DNA of 64,000 bases from Isoetes taiwanensis (lineage: Eukaryota > Streptophyta > Lycopodiopsida > Isoetales > Isoetaceae). The DNA is taken from contig JAJEKV010000803.1 of assembly GCA_021234155.1 (NCBI GenBank), forward strand, positions 1 through 64,000, read 5' to 3'. Below, piece by piece: positions 34,401 to 45,425 of this stretch (the stretch's first letter is position 1; each line of letters begins with the position of its first letter). Both the position numbers and the translations under genes were made by a program. The notes beneath the pieces are model-generated. The model made no database searches, was not told where the DNA came from, and saw nothing but the letters and a program-made list of their open reading frames with translations.

Positions 34401-36900
34401 TCCAATGTACAAATTGAACATTATGTAGCATATGCCAAAACCTCAGCTCCAGCCCTAGGATTTGTCCCCATGGGCAACACAAGCACAAGACTTATGTGAA
34501 TGCACCTTATGCAACTAAGTCCAACTTCAAATTTGGGGGTTCGTTTTAAGGATTATATATGCATTTCAAAATGGCTTTGAGCTTTTCGTTATTTCTCGAT
34601 TTGCTCTTGGTTTTAGGAGTTGGGTTGGTCGACGACTAGTGCTCTTTGTTAGAAGAATGCCGTAGTCCTCTAACATTTGGCCCTTTGAATTTGTTACAAT
34701 AGATGGTTTTCTTTTCTTCTTTTTTTTTGGACCCTATATGCAAATGTTTAAATGAAATCCGAAAAGTGGTTGCATCCTCAAGTGTCCTCCTCTTTCATTC
34801 TAGAAGAGGACGTGCTACATTACTTACCGTTGGTGTGATATATATTTGCAAAGCTTGATACTAAGTTCTACCTATAGAGTAATAAAAGACTGGGTATGTG
34901 GATATATATACTGATTTATTTGCTAGTCAATTTTGTTCAACTCAATTTTGTTCATGCCTTTGTAAATAACCAGTGGAGGGTGCGGAGTTGTCATGCAAAG
35001 ATAATGAAGCCAAAAAGGTCATGTCTCTTATATAAATTTATTAACTATGTTCAAGCAACATAAGATTGTTTCACTCTAAATTTTGTGATTCTGCAAGAAA
35101 AAAAGCTCTCTCTCAAAACCTGAAGTCATTTCAAAGCAAGATCTGTCAAGAACTCCCATTGTTTATATGACATATGGTGATCTCCATCATCCTGAGAAAT
35201 TTCTTCAAGAAATACCATCCCATGGAATCACACAAAAAACTTCACTTTTCAGCACAGTTTCAGATTCTAGAATCTTCAAAGATCGAGATTCTAGAGAACA
35301 TAGAGTATTGTAGGTGTGATTCTTGATCAAGAGTATGTATCTTGCCCAAGTAATGGCATAGATCAATTCACTTATATGATAGGATAGTATCTGATAGTGA
35401 AATGGCATTGACACCTCTAACGTAAGCAATCTCTCCTTTCTCAGGCCTCTTTCTGCATTTTCCCATTTGCAGACATGGTCCCTATACAATCTAGTCCATA
35501 TATACACCACCAATACAGGTGGTGCACAATAGAAATAAAATCTAAATTGTAAGAACTATCATAATGACAAGCCTTAAACAAATAAGCACAAGGATGATCT
35601 AACTCTAGCAATTTATTTTTAGAGCAGTGAATCTTGCTCCAACTCTAATTGGAGAAGGATCTTCAAAGCGTAGAATCTTACTTGAACTCTAATTTGAGAA
35701 GAAATAACTATTCTAATACTTTCATTCTAACGGAGGAGGTGAAAGATGGAGCTCTAATTCTACTTTATATCTAACAATAAAACACTAATTAAATATGCTA
35801 ATTGACAAATGAATACTCTCTATCGATGGGACATCAAATCAAAGAACCCTAACTAATCCCATCAATGAAAACTTTAACTCCACCCATAATATATGGAAGT
35901 ACTGAACTTAGGTCTAGAATTTATTAGTAATGCTAGCAATAAATGCTCAAATTCTAGTATGCCTCTTTATGCGAGGAATCTATAGCTAATATCTCTACTA
36001 TTCTATGTAAGTTGCCTCTGCATTATTTTGCTCCTTGCAAATTCTAGAATAAATGAATGTTGGTTCAATGGGATCCTCACTATTAGGATTTGATCTTCTA
36101 TACATTGGAAATACGCACACAAGAACGTAACCTTCCTAATATCTTTATATGGACTAACAATCTGAACTGGATTATTCTTGGGCCTCTGATTAGCCGGGCC
36201 TGCATATGAAGGCGGAAGGTTACTTTCGTGCTAGATCACTATTTTAGGTTCAACCAAAGCATCTTGCCGCATGTGAGGGAAGAAATCATGCATGTCAAGT
36301 GGACCGTCATCCACCTCTCCAAGCACATGTAATAGACCCAACTAGTGGTCGATAACCTCATTCATGTATGCATTAGACCAGCAGTGCTCCCCTCCTTTTA
36401 CCATTATCGAGAGAGGTGGATCATAATGTTTCAAATAATGAAGGCTGCCTCTAAAAATGTTTGGGAGGTCTTCTATTGTAGATCAATAGCAGATCTACCT
36501 ATGGAGAATGTTGATATCGCAAACCTACGTGCAAATTACTAGAAAACCTAGAAATAGAAGACAAGAAATACGCCAGAAGAATCACGAAACTATATAGAAT
36601 ACATGGATGTACAAAGATACCAAGGGCAAAAGAGAATAGAGAGACTTGGATAGAGAGAATAGAGAGACTGGCATTGAAGCATGCAACCCGAGACCTTTTC
36701 TATATAGTGCTTGAATTGCATGGACCAAGCATAGGAGTGCCACTTGGCAGATGTGGAGCTAGCCACTTGGCATATCCTATGTTTGATACTTATATGTATG
36801 CAATATGCCATCTAATATAGTAACAATGTGGAGATAAACCATGTGTTTGAGACAAGGCCCATGTGCTAGAGACAAGTCTCGCAACCTAAAGGTGATCAGT
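31440..36900. other. Gene-poor region, no gene supported
   Basis: About 5.5 kb of mostly AT-rich sequence. A Lys-rich minus-strand frame at 32270-32028 (KRSLSEAKTSKSVQKIEQEE) is unassigned. At 33130-33270 the block AAGCTTC/CTTCAAACTTCNGGATT is repeated several times. A T-rich run lies at 34710-34730. I see no tRNA, conserved domain or LTR here. Confidence 0.45.
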
Positions 36901-36984
36901 TCGAAGCTGCCTAATGAGTTCTACACAAGTAGCGACCATTTTCGTACTATATTCGTATGGTTGTCACATTATCCCCTCTCCAAC

Positions 36985-37562
36985 AATGATAGCTTCCCAT
37001 TATGACTATCTTTATATGGGGTCAAAGTCTGGGGTGGTGTCCCTTCCCACCTGGAATGACTTGGAGCAGATGCAGAAAGCTTTCTTAGAACGGGCACTAG
37101 GGGTGAAGTCCACAATGCTATATCAAATACTATTACAGGAGACATGCTTCTTGCCTCTTCATGTGTCCCTTGCCACCTGAAAAGACTTGGAGCAGGTGCA
37201 GAATGCTTTCTTAACACGGGGAAAGGGGTGAAGTCCAGTGCCATAAAAGAGGGCTGGTGATACCATGACACGTGCTTCCTCAATAAGCTCTGGGAGGCCA
37301 ACATCCTTGAGCGATTGGTACCATGTCAATAAGCGATGCCAACATCCTTGAACAGGTCAAGACGGCATATTATCAGTTCCATATAAATTCCACATTAGAG
37401 CGGGGCCTGCAACGATACATGCACACTCATCTGCCCATGCAAAGGCGCAGATCCATTATAGGTGCACACTGCCTCCGAATTGAAATGAGGAGATGGATTG
37501 GGGAGCTGTGCCAGGACAGGCTTTCTCAACTTCACCAAGTGGAAGCAGTGGAAGATGAATAG
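36985..37562 (+). pseudogene. Probable LINE (non-LTR retrotransposon) 3' ORF fragment
   Basis: TWNDLEQMQKAFLERALGVKS followed by LLQETCFLPL resembles the block between reverse transcriptase and C-terminus in many LINE ORF2 proteins (W..IE..Q..FLR..LGVKS....LLAETG..PLE). Further on, LRIEMRRWIGELCQDRLSQL followed by VEDE resembles the RIE.GRW....RLC..C...VEDE.H C-terminal zinc-finger end. The first block is tandemly repeated: KDLEQVQNAFLTRGKGVKS is encoded at about 37180-37235, after one stop. The assignment is by motif memory only. Confidence 0.45.
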
Positions 37563-37682
37563 CGTATGATCAAATCCAGGCATGCTAGTGTAAGTTGGTC
37601 AGGCCCGGCCAGCCGCTACACGAGATGTTGAGCACGGCCTCGGTACGGATGTTGGTCATACCTTCAAGAGGTCATGGATCGG

Positions 37683-39385
37683 TGTTGCCCCCAAAGGGCA
37701 ACATACTAACTGTTGGTTCATGTATTGAAGTTAGGTCAAGTCATTTTGGAAGAATTAAATAAAAAAAGAGCTTGGTAGTCAACATTGATGTGAAGGTCAA
37801 ACAATATCAATCTTCAAAGGTCAACACAAATATTCAAGGTCAACTCCCATGGAAGATACTCTATTTGAGGTCAAAGGTAGTCAAAGGATGCTTTATGAGA
37901 TTCTGGGTTGAGAAGATTGGAAGATGCTTTTTGAAGATTGGAAGACAAAGTTTGGAAGACCCCATGGTATTTGATTCCACCTCCTAGCCATTTTTTATCC
38001 ATATTCCTACCCCCATTTTGAAATTTTCCTAGTCATATTTCTCTTATACCTATATCCCCCATGCTCACCTTTTGCCAATCACACCATGCTTGCCTAAGTC
38101 CTTTTTTCCTAAATGCCTTTTGTCCATCTCAAAGATGATCTTCCCATTCCATATCCTTTTCATTTTTTTCCATATTACTAGCCTAACCCTTATTTGCAAT
38201 TTCTTATGCCCCTTACTTCATTTACCAAATGTGCCTAAGTACCTATGCCACACAAATATCCCCATGGAATATTCCGGTCATGGTATCTACCTAGTATATT
38301 CCCCAAAATATTAGGGTTGCCATAGACCCAAGTGATCAAAGCTTCATAATTGTTTTTGGATATCTTTTTGAACCATGGCCTAGCTTCTCGAAATTGCTAA
38401 ATACAGCATATTCCCATTTATACCTCAAAAAAAATGACCCACTTGTAGTATCGCGAAATTCTGGAAAAGTAGAGTTGAAGAACCTAAACTTGGAAACTTG
38501 CTTTCGAATCAGAATTGGGATCTTAAGCCATAAAAACTACCTATTCTTGGATTCCCCTTATTAGCATCTCATTAAGCCTAAAATTAAAGTTCTAAGATGC
38601 GGAATCATTAAATCTAAATCTATATCTTAGGAAACAATGACGAAGTTTTTTGAACGCCGGGCGCATCAAACCTCAACATTGATACATCTTTGAGCATGAT
38701 CTGAAGCGTTTATGAAGTATATGAGCATTCCCAGTTCGATTTGAGAAAATTGGATTGATATTCTGTTATGATTTTATTATATGACATACGAGATATTTTG
38801 ATGATTGATTTATGATCACGAGACCTCTATTCATCTTGTATTACCTTCATATCAATGAAAATTGCACGCCAAATGCTTAAAAATTGGTATGCATCATGAT
38901 CTTTTTTAGTATTTACGCCATATAAACATTTTTACAGTAAGATATTCCACCATATTTTCTTGCATATGACCATTTACTCCTCATTTCCCATCATATTTGC
39001 ACCTGTATGCACAAAAGTTAGAAAAAACCATTCAAAACTCAAATTTCATTTTTTTAAATACACGATACAATTTTAACATTATCCACAAAAGCGATTGCCA
39101 AAAAAATAGTTTTAGTGATTCAAAATAGGGTTTGATTGCATGCCCCATACCTTTGGGACCTATACTTCATCTCAGTTTTGGAATTTCTTAAAAATTCCCT
39201 CAGACTTGGTCAAAGATCTTTTTCCCTTGCATGCCTATCAAGTTACAAATCCATTGAGATCAATTTGCGTGGCTTTGAATACTTGATATTTGAGCTTTTC
39301 TTGAAAAATTCTTGTGTAAAAATTCACGGACATAAATTCAAGTTGGCTTCTTTGATGACTCTCTAGCCAGGTTGAGGGGTCAATA
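37683..39385 (+). repeat. Family C LTR 1 (5' LTR of C1)
   Basis: Starts TGTTGCCCCCAAAGGGCAAC and aligns with 45426-47331. The end (GGGTCAATA, near 39385) and the following primer site are damaged. It lacks parts of the second half present in the other copies. Confidence 0.8.
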
Positions 39386-40380
39386 TCCTGGCAAACTCAG
39401 AACTTCGAACAAGAACCTTGATCGTCGAGAGAAAGGCCATTCTTTTCCCTTGCATGCAATTTAGTTAACTTTCTACTTTTGATTCGGTATGAGATCACAA
39501 TCCATTTGACCTTGAAAATCAATCCATCTATGAGATTTAACTAAGATGTTAATGGGTACCACTTCATGGGATGAACTCATCAAGAAGTTCACGGATAGGT
39601 TTGGTAAGTTAGCTGCTCAAAGATTTGGTTAATGAGTTGCAAAGGTTTTTCTATACATGCGAGGAGAAAGTATGAACCAGTACAAAAGAAAAGATTTAGC
39701 ACATTTATGGGCGGATGCCAAAGAGCACAAGTCCACAATCCCAACCCTTTTTTTAGTTCTTTGCCTTTATCAATGGTTTGGAAAGAAGACTAGATATCAA
39801 AGGAAGTTGCTCAAGATCCAAGGCTGGCGAGGGATTTGATTCTATATACAAAGTTTTTGCCAAAACCAGCGACCTAACTTTCGGATGCTCTCTACTTTGC
39901 ACGACAAGCACCATGTTTCTCACCATAGCCATGATCCTTTTTACCACGATGCTCTTGATGCACATTATGATCATCACCCTTCCATTCCGGTTTATGCCAT
40001 ACGAGAAAGAAAAGAAGAAATCTAAAGAGGAGGAAGCTAATTCTCAAGTTGCGAGAGGTCAAGTCGGACCTATCTAAGGTTCTTGAAGCTTTAGCGAGAA
40101 CTAACCAAACAATTGGTTGAACTCAAGGCTTCAAGAGCAGGTAAAACTTTACCTAAATGTATTCATTGCAATAGGAATTCTCATCCATGAAATTTGCTAT
40201 TGGCAAGTGTCTCTAAATGCAATAGAAAAAGCCACTTTGGAAAGGAATGTCCTGTTTGTTCTTTTTGTAAAGAAGTGGGCCATCTTGATGTTAGGTGTGC
40301 TTTGTTAAAGGAATATTTTGCTAAGCAGGGAAAAGAAAAAGAGACCAGAGCCTAAACCTCTGTGAGATTTCTTTGAACCA
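39386..40380 (+). pseudogene. gag: C1 gag with three CCHC zinc knuckles
   Basis: Degraded capsid sequence (the block around 39548-39700 matches C3 56430-56580), then zinc knuckles at 40158-40298. These are CIHCNRNSHP...C (last part shifted), CNRKSHFGKEC and CSFCKEVGHLDVRC. Three closely packed knuckles suggest a nucleic-acid-binding nucleocapsid. The frame contains many stops. Confidence 0.65.
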
Positions 40381-40789
40381 AGTACCTCTATAAGATTTAT
40401 TCAAGCTCTGAAAGTTCCCAAATCTGAAAAGTTATGGTGGTGCAAACTAGAAGCATGAATGAAGCTCATGTACATCTTTGAATCAAGTAGACATCCCCTG
40501 CCCAGATCTTCACCACACGTGGTGGAATCACTACTCAAATCATAGCTCCACCCCCTCGGCAAAAATATGGTAAGAAAAGATCAAGACTTTGATGAAGTTG
40601 ATGTTTTGCTCAAAAACTCCAAAGTAAGTGTGGACCTTTTCACCTTGCTAAAGATTGCACCTAGCTATAGAAAAAAGAGTATTGCATGCAAGCTGGTGGT
40701 GAGGCATTGAATGCTTGTGTGAATTTTTACTGATGCCACTAACCTTGTTTTAGCCTGAGAATGAAGAAGACCACGGAGCATTCACATGT

Positions 40790-41275
40790 TAAATTTGCTC
40801 TAGGAGGTTATACCTTCTCAAGCGTGTTACTTGATGGGGGATCCCCCCTTAAACATCATGCCATATCATATTATGAAGAAGTGTGGTTTCGAGGTGGACA
40901 AAGAAAGCTTCTATATTATTAAGATCTTTTTATAATGCTAAAATTACTCCTATTGGTGTGGTGACTAAAGTGCACATTATCTGAGAAGGCATAGCTGTAG
41001 GCTGCTAACTTTATTGTAGTGGCTTTTTGAAGATATAGGGGATGAATCTAACATCTATGATCTACTTTTAGGGGAAGATGGTTAGCCATTGTGGATGCTA
41101 GGCAGTTTGGTCTCAAGGAGATGTACCATCTCCAATGGTTCTCAAAGCTGCTACAATTTACAATCAAGATGGCTCCTATGGCTCCAATGAAGAGGTAAAC
41201 TTTATTAAGGAAATCGTTGATTGAAGAACCTTTGGGATCTTTGAATAAAAATACAAGACCAAGGAAATATAAAAT
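40790..41275 (+). pseudogene. pol: C1 protease
   Basis: VLLDGGSPLNIMPYHIMKKCGF carries the protease active-site Asp (40833-40835) in the form DGGS, as I recall from Tat-type plant elements, where most gypsy elements have DTG/DSG. The later IYDLLL-type flap block follows at about 41050. It is broken by indels. Confidence 0.65.
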
Positions 41276-41334
41276 GGTTCCTCTCATTATGGAATGTGCA
41301 CTCCCAATGAGACAAAGGGCCATCGGGGTTCTTA

Positions 41335-41690
41335 TGGTTTGATGGAGGTATTTCTAAAAATTAAATATTGCATCATCTGCTGCTATTTTTGAAAGATTCC
41401 TCTCACAAACTTTTAGCTAAAAGTAGGAAGAATCTTCCCCAAGTTACATCTAATGTAGCATAATATAAGGCTTTGATTGCAGGTCTTGGGAGGCCAAAGC
41501 TATGGATATTGCCAACATTCACATTTATGGTGACTCACAATTAATTTGTAGGCAAGTTTGAGGAAACTACCAAACAAAAATGCAGATATGGAGCTCTTGA
41601 AAAATCAAGTAATGGGAGTACTCTTGAGTTTTGCTTCATGGGAGATCACTCACATACCAAGAGAGAAAAATGTGGAAGGCTGATGCCCTA
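41335..41690 (+). pseudogene. pol: C1 archaeal-type RNase H, located before RT
   Basis: RNase H fold of the RVT_3/archaeal type. First Asp in FDGG (41341-41343), the LAKVGRIFPQ strand, YKALIAGL with its Glu codon replaced by TAA (41461-41463), HIYGDSQLIC (Asp 41532-41534), and ITHIPREKN followed by the last Asp (41682-41684). It degrades the RNA of RNA-DNA hybrids (family knowledge). The position between protease and RT is the same in C2 and C3. Confidence 0.75.
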
Positions 41691-41899
41691 TGTGAGAAAC
41701 TCTCATGTCACATTTAGCGAGGGAGCTATTCGGAGGAAGATCTTGATGCTAGTGAGGTAAAAGCACTTTGTCCCATTCTCACCATTAATGCATCGGAGGA
41801 AAAGGACTTGAAGAGATTACAATCACAAAAAAATGGTAAGACTAGAACCACGTTTGTTGGAGATCTAATTGAATATCAAAATAGGGAGAACATACAAAT

Positions 41900-42820
41900 G
41901 TTTTTGAAGAAAGGAAGGATGTATTTGCACGGGATTATTACGAGCTCACTTTGGTATTAAAATTTGAGGTATGCCAATTTGAAATCAAGATTAAAAAGAA
42001 GGATCTAAGCGTTTTTCAAAAATTGAGAAAATTAATGCTTCATTGATGGGATTAATCAAAGATGAGTTGGATAAAATGCTAGATCACGAGGTGTTATTAT
42101 TGAAATCATTAAGCGGAATGGGTATCTTGCATTGTCACACGTAGAAAAAAAGAGTGGTGCCTTAAGGGCTGCTTTTGCATTGATTATCAAGATCTCAACA
42201 AGGCTACCATCAAGGACTTTGCTATCCCTTGCCTTTTTAGAAGAAATTTTATATCTTTGTATCCGAGGAAAAAAAGAGGTGTACTCATTCTTAGATGGAT
42301 TTTTGGGATTTAACCAAATTGGCATTAAGGAAGAAGATCAACCAAAGACCTCTTTTATTACCCCTTGGGGAACTTATGCAATGAAAAGAATGCCTTTTGG
42401 GTTGATGAATGCACCCACGCCACTTTCCAAAGAGCTATGGATGTCATTTTAGACCTATGTCTCCTCAACAATTGAGAGTTTACTTGGATGACCTTTGCTT
42501 AGGATCTCACCCTACTAATCATTTGGAATTGCTTGCAAAAATATGCTCTTTGTGCGGGGACTCTTGGAGTCAACCTTAATCCAAAGAAATGTATTTTTTG
42601 CATCCAAAGAGCAACTTTTGGGGCATGAGGTGTCCAACAATGGTATACAAGTGGCACAAGAAAAGGTTGAAGCCCTCAAAAGCTGGTACCCCCAAGAATT
42701 TGAAGCGAGGTCAAAAGTTTTATTGGCATGACTAGTTTTCTTAGGATGTATATTCTAACTTTGCTCACAATATAAGTCCTATTTTCAAACTAACAAGAAT
42801 AGAAGTGGGATTTCTAAATC
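41900..42820 (+). pseudogene. pol: C1 reverse transcriptase
   Basis: Motifs across frames: MLDxGVIIEI region near 42080, the VYSFLDGFLGFNQIGIKEED block (42278-42340), [20 protein letters not shown] (42345-42410), and VYLDDLCLGS with the catalytic Asp pair at 42487-42492. Then come GVNLNPKKCIFFASK and LLGHEVSNNGIQVAQ (about 42620-42660). Several frameshifts. Confidence 0.85.
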
Positions 42821-42904
42821 GAGAGCAAGTATGTCCCTGTCACATGGTCATCAGATTGCCAAGAGTCTTTTGAGTTACTTATAAAGTCCATTTGTGAGGC
42901 TACT

Positions 42905-43310
42905 CTTTTGAAAAAACCTGATTTGGATATGCAATTTGAGGTTTATATTACTATCACTAAAAAGGCTATAGGTCTAGCTATTTCTGGGACAAGCATACCA
43001 TAGCTTTTGCCCGACAAACAATGGACTTCAACAGAAGAAAATACACTAGATTGGAAAAGAGTCTTTGCTGCTCTTATGTTCCTCATTAGCTGAGACAAGG
43101 TCACCTACTATTGAAAAGTTACATTTCAAGTTTATATGAAGCAAAATCCAATGGGGTTGTTATTTGGTAAGGCTACTTCTAAACCAAAAATTCAAAGGTG
43201 GATTTGTAAGCTACAAACCTTTGATATTTCCATTAAGGAGTTACATCAGGTGAAGAGTTCTAGTCTTTATTTGCTTTACATTTTCTTTGATCATGAGGAT
43301 GCATTAGAGG
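42905..43310 (+). pseudogene. pol: C1 degenerate RT-linked RNase H (tether-like)
   Basis: The segment occupies the normal gypsy RNase H position. It reads FEVYITITKKAIGLAI where active enzymes have TDAS, and VYMKQNPMGLLF where they have TDH. No candidate for the catalytic Glu is evident. Hydrophobic pattern and length fit the fold, so it probably survives as a structural connection domain. Confidence 0.6.
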
Positions 43311-43499
43311 TTGTTGACTTTGTGGATGCCTTAGCTTATTTGCGGTGACCCAAAAATGAAAAGCGAGAACCAACGAGGATTGTGACTATCTATTAAAAAT
43401 TTTCTACAATTCAAGGAGATGCCCCTCGGGGTGACTTGAGCGACAAAGGAGATTTAAAGACAAATGTAGGCAATTTAAAATGATTAATGATGTTCTATA

Positions 43500-44660
43500 T
43501 AAAGTCACAGGGATGGACTATTCTTGAGGAATTGTGTCAATGAAGAAGAATCTGCTCACGATCATTAGAGAAATGCATGAAGGAGTATGTGGAGGCCATT
43601 TTTTGGAGATACTACTGCCAAGAAAATTCTCGGTGGGGTTATTATTGGCCTACCAATATTTAAAGATTGTTATCTTTGCTATAAAGTTTTGCCACAAGTG
43701 TCAAATATTTGGCAAAAGGATCCTCCTCCCGGTGCATTAAATCCTATCATTTCTCGGGACCCTTCCAAATATGGGGGCTGGATTATATTAACCCTATTAA
43801 CCCCCTTATACGAGGACAACATCAGCACCTCATTGTAGCTACATATTATTTTACCAAGTGGGCAGAAGCAATTCCTTTAAGATAGGCTAATGCTATTACA
43901 ATAGCAAAAGTTTTACATGAATATATTTGTGCGGTTTGATATCCCCTACAATTGCATTCTTATAGAGGTACCCCTTTTGTGAATGAAGTTATTGCTAATT
44001 TGTTGACTATTCTTAAGGTCAAACATACTAAGAGTTCCTCCTACTATCCTCAAGGTAATGGTCAAGCGAGAAGCTACTAATAAGGTTTTGAAAAGCATTT
44101 TTCGTAAAAGCAGGTGGATGATAATCAAAAGGATTGGCATGTCAAATTGGTGGATGCTCTTTGGGCTTATAGAGTCACCATTAAAGCAGCAACCACTCAT
44201 ACACCCTTCAACCTAGTTTATGGCATTGAGGGTCGTGCTTCCGTGTGGAGCTTGAGCTCCCATCTCTAAGGTTAGCTCACAAGTTATGTTTACCTTTTGA
44301 ATATGCCTTCACAGGAAAAGACTGGACACCCTTTACGCATTTAGAAGAATATAGGATGGAGAATGCTAATGCTAAAAAAAGCCAAGGATTTGGCCGCTTT
44401 CAAAAGCTGCTCATAAAATAAGGGAACTTTCAAGGCAGGGAGAGCTAGTTCTAAAATGGAATAAATCAAGGGAAGACTCAGCTAGTAAGTTTGAAAATCT
44501 TTGGGAAGGTCCCTATGAGGTGTTGGAATCTGCAGGCACCAACTCTTATTGGTTAAAGGAATTAACTTCAGGGGTGCCACTTCCAAATCCCATCAACACT
44601 ATCCACCTAAAAAGGTACTGGGATCAGCATATATGCTTGCCCCTTTTTATGCTCTAGAAC
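43500..44660 (+). pseudogene. pol: C1 integrase
   Basis: HHCC domain (REMHEGVCGGHF and CHKCQIF, about 43570-43715), first Asp in LDYI (43781-43783), the block around 43975 for the second Asp (altered), then KSSSYYPQGNGQA with the third residue damaged by an extra G near 44068. LWAYRVTIKAATTHTPFNLV follows, then the C-terminal GPF-type WEGPYEV (about 44505). Inactive as written. Confidence 0.8.
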
Positions 44661-44699
44661 TTAGGAAGTTAGAATTAAAGCTAAATATTAGATAGGTTA

Positions 44700-45425
44700 G
44701 ATTTCACTTTGTCTTGATTTTAGAATTAATGTTTTCATTGAGTTCATGTTTGCAATTGGGCAGAATTAAGAATAGACTATCAAACTACTCCAAGACAAGG
44801 ATTTCCACTAATGAATTGCCCGTGTCATTTGCAGGAGCACCCTTCTTCCATCCTCATTCATCTGTCTCATTATGGCCCTGCCCTCCATTTAGCCATGTAT
44901 TCTTCATTTTATTTCCCTAAATGTGCACTCTGCAAATTCAGCTTCACCATCATGGCAGAGTTGCAAAGGTCAAGATTAACTTGTTTGTGTGTTTCCATGA
45001 CAGGTGCATCCTTTCTCCATCTTTATTCATCGAAGTGGGAGGCTATCCATTTAAACTCCTTATTCTTGTTTTCATTCCCAAAAGAAAGCACTCTCCAATT
45101 CAGCTTCACCATCATAGCAGAGTTGCATTTTTAAAGGATCAGGGAGGCATACATTTTCTTGTTTTGGCGAGATCTCAACACTTGCACACTCATCTCATCC
45201 TCATACACTCCATTCCCATCACCACCTTATCATATTCACACTCATACTCACCTCTTTTCACTCATCATATCCCACTCACATCCTCACACCACCATATTCA
45301 CCTCTATTCCATTAACACTTGCACTTTACTCCCCCTCTCTACCATAATTCTCACTTAGACACTTTGGTATAAGTTGAAGACCCTCTATGGCTGAGGGGAC
45401 CAGCCATTTTCTTGTTTTGGCGAGA
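44700..45425 (+). other. C1 3' UTR with a tandem duplication of about 150-170 bp
   Basis: Two related units (44833-44970 and 45000-45140) share GTGCATCCTTTCTCCATCTT-like starts and CAATTCAGCTTCACCATCAT-like ends. A pyrimidine/CAT-rich tract (45180-45360) follows. TTTTGTTTTGGCGAGA precedes the LTR start, and the same block occurs once more upstream at about 45162. Confidence 0.6.

Noticed and set aside
45180-45360. His/Ser/Pro-rich frames in the 3' UTR of C copies
   Set aside because: Produced by CAT/TCA-rich low-complexity sequence; they differ in frame between copies.
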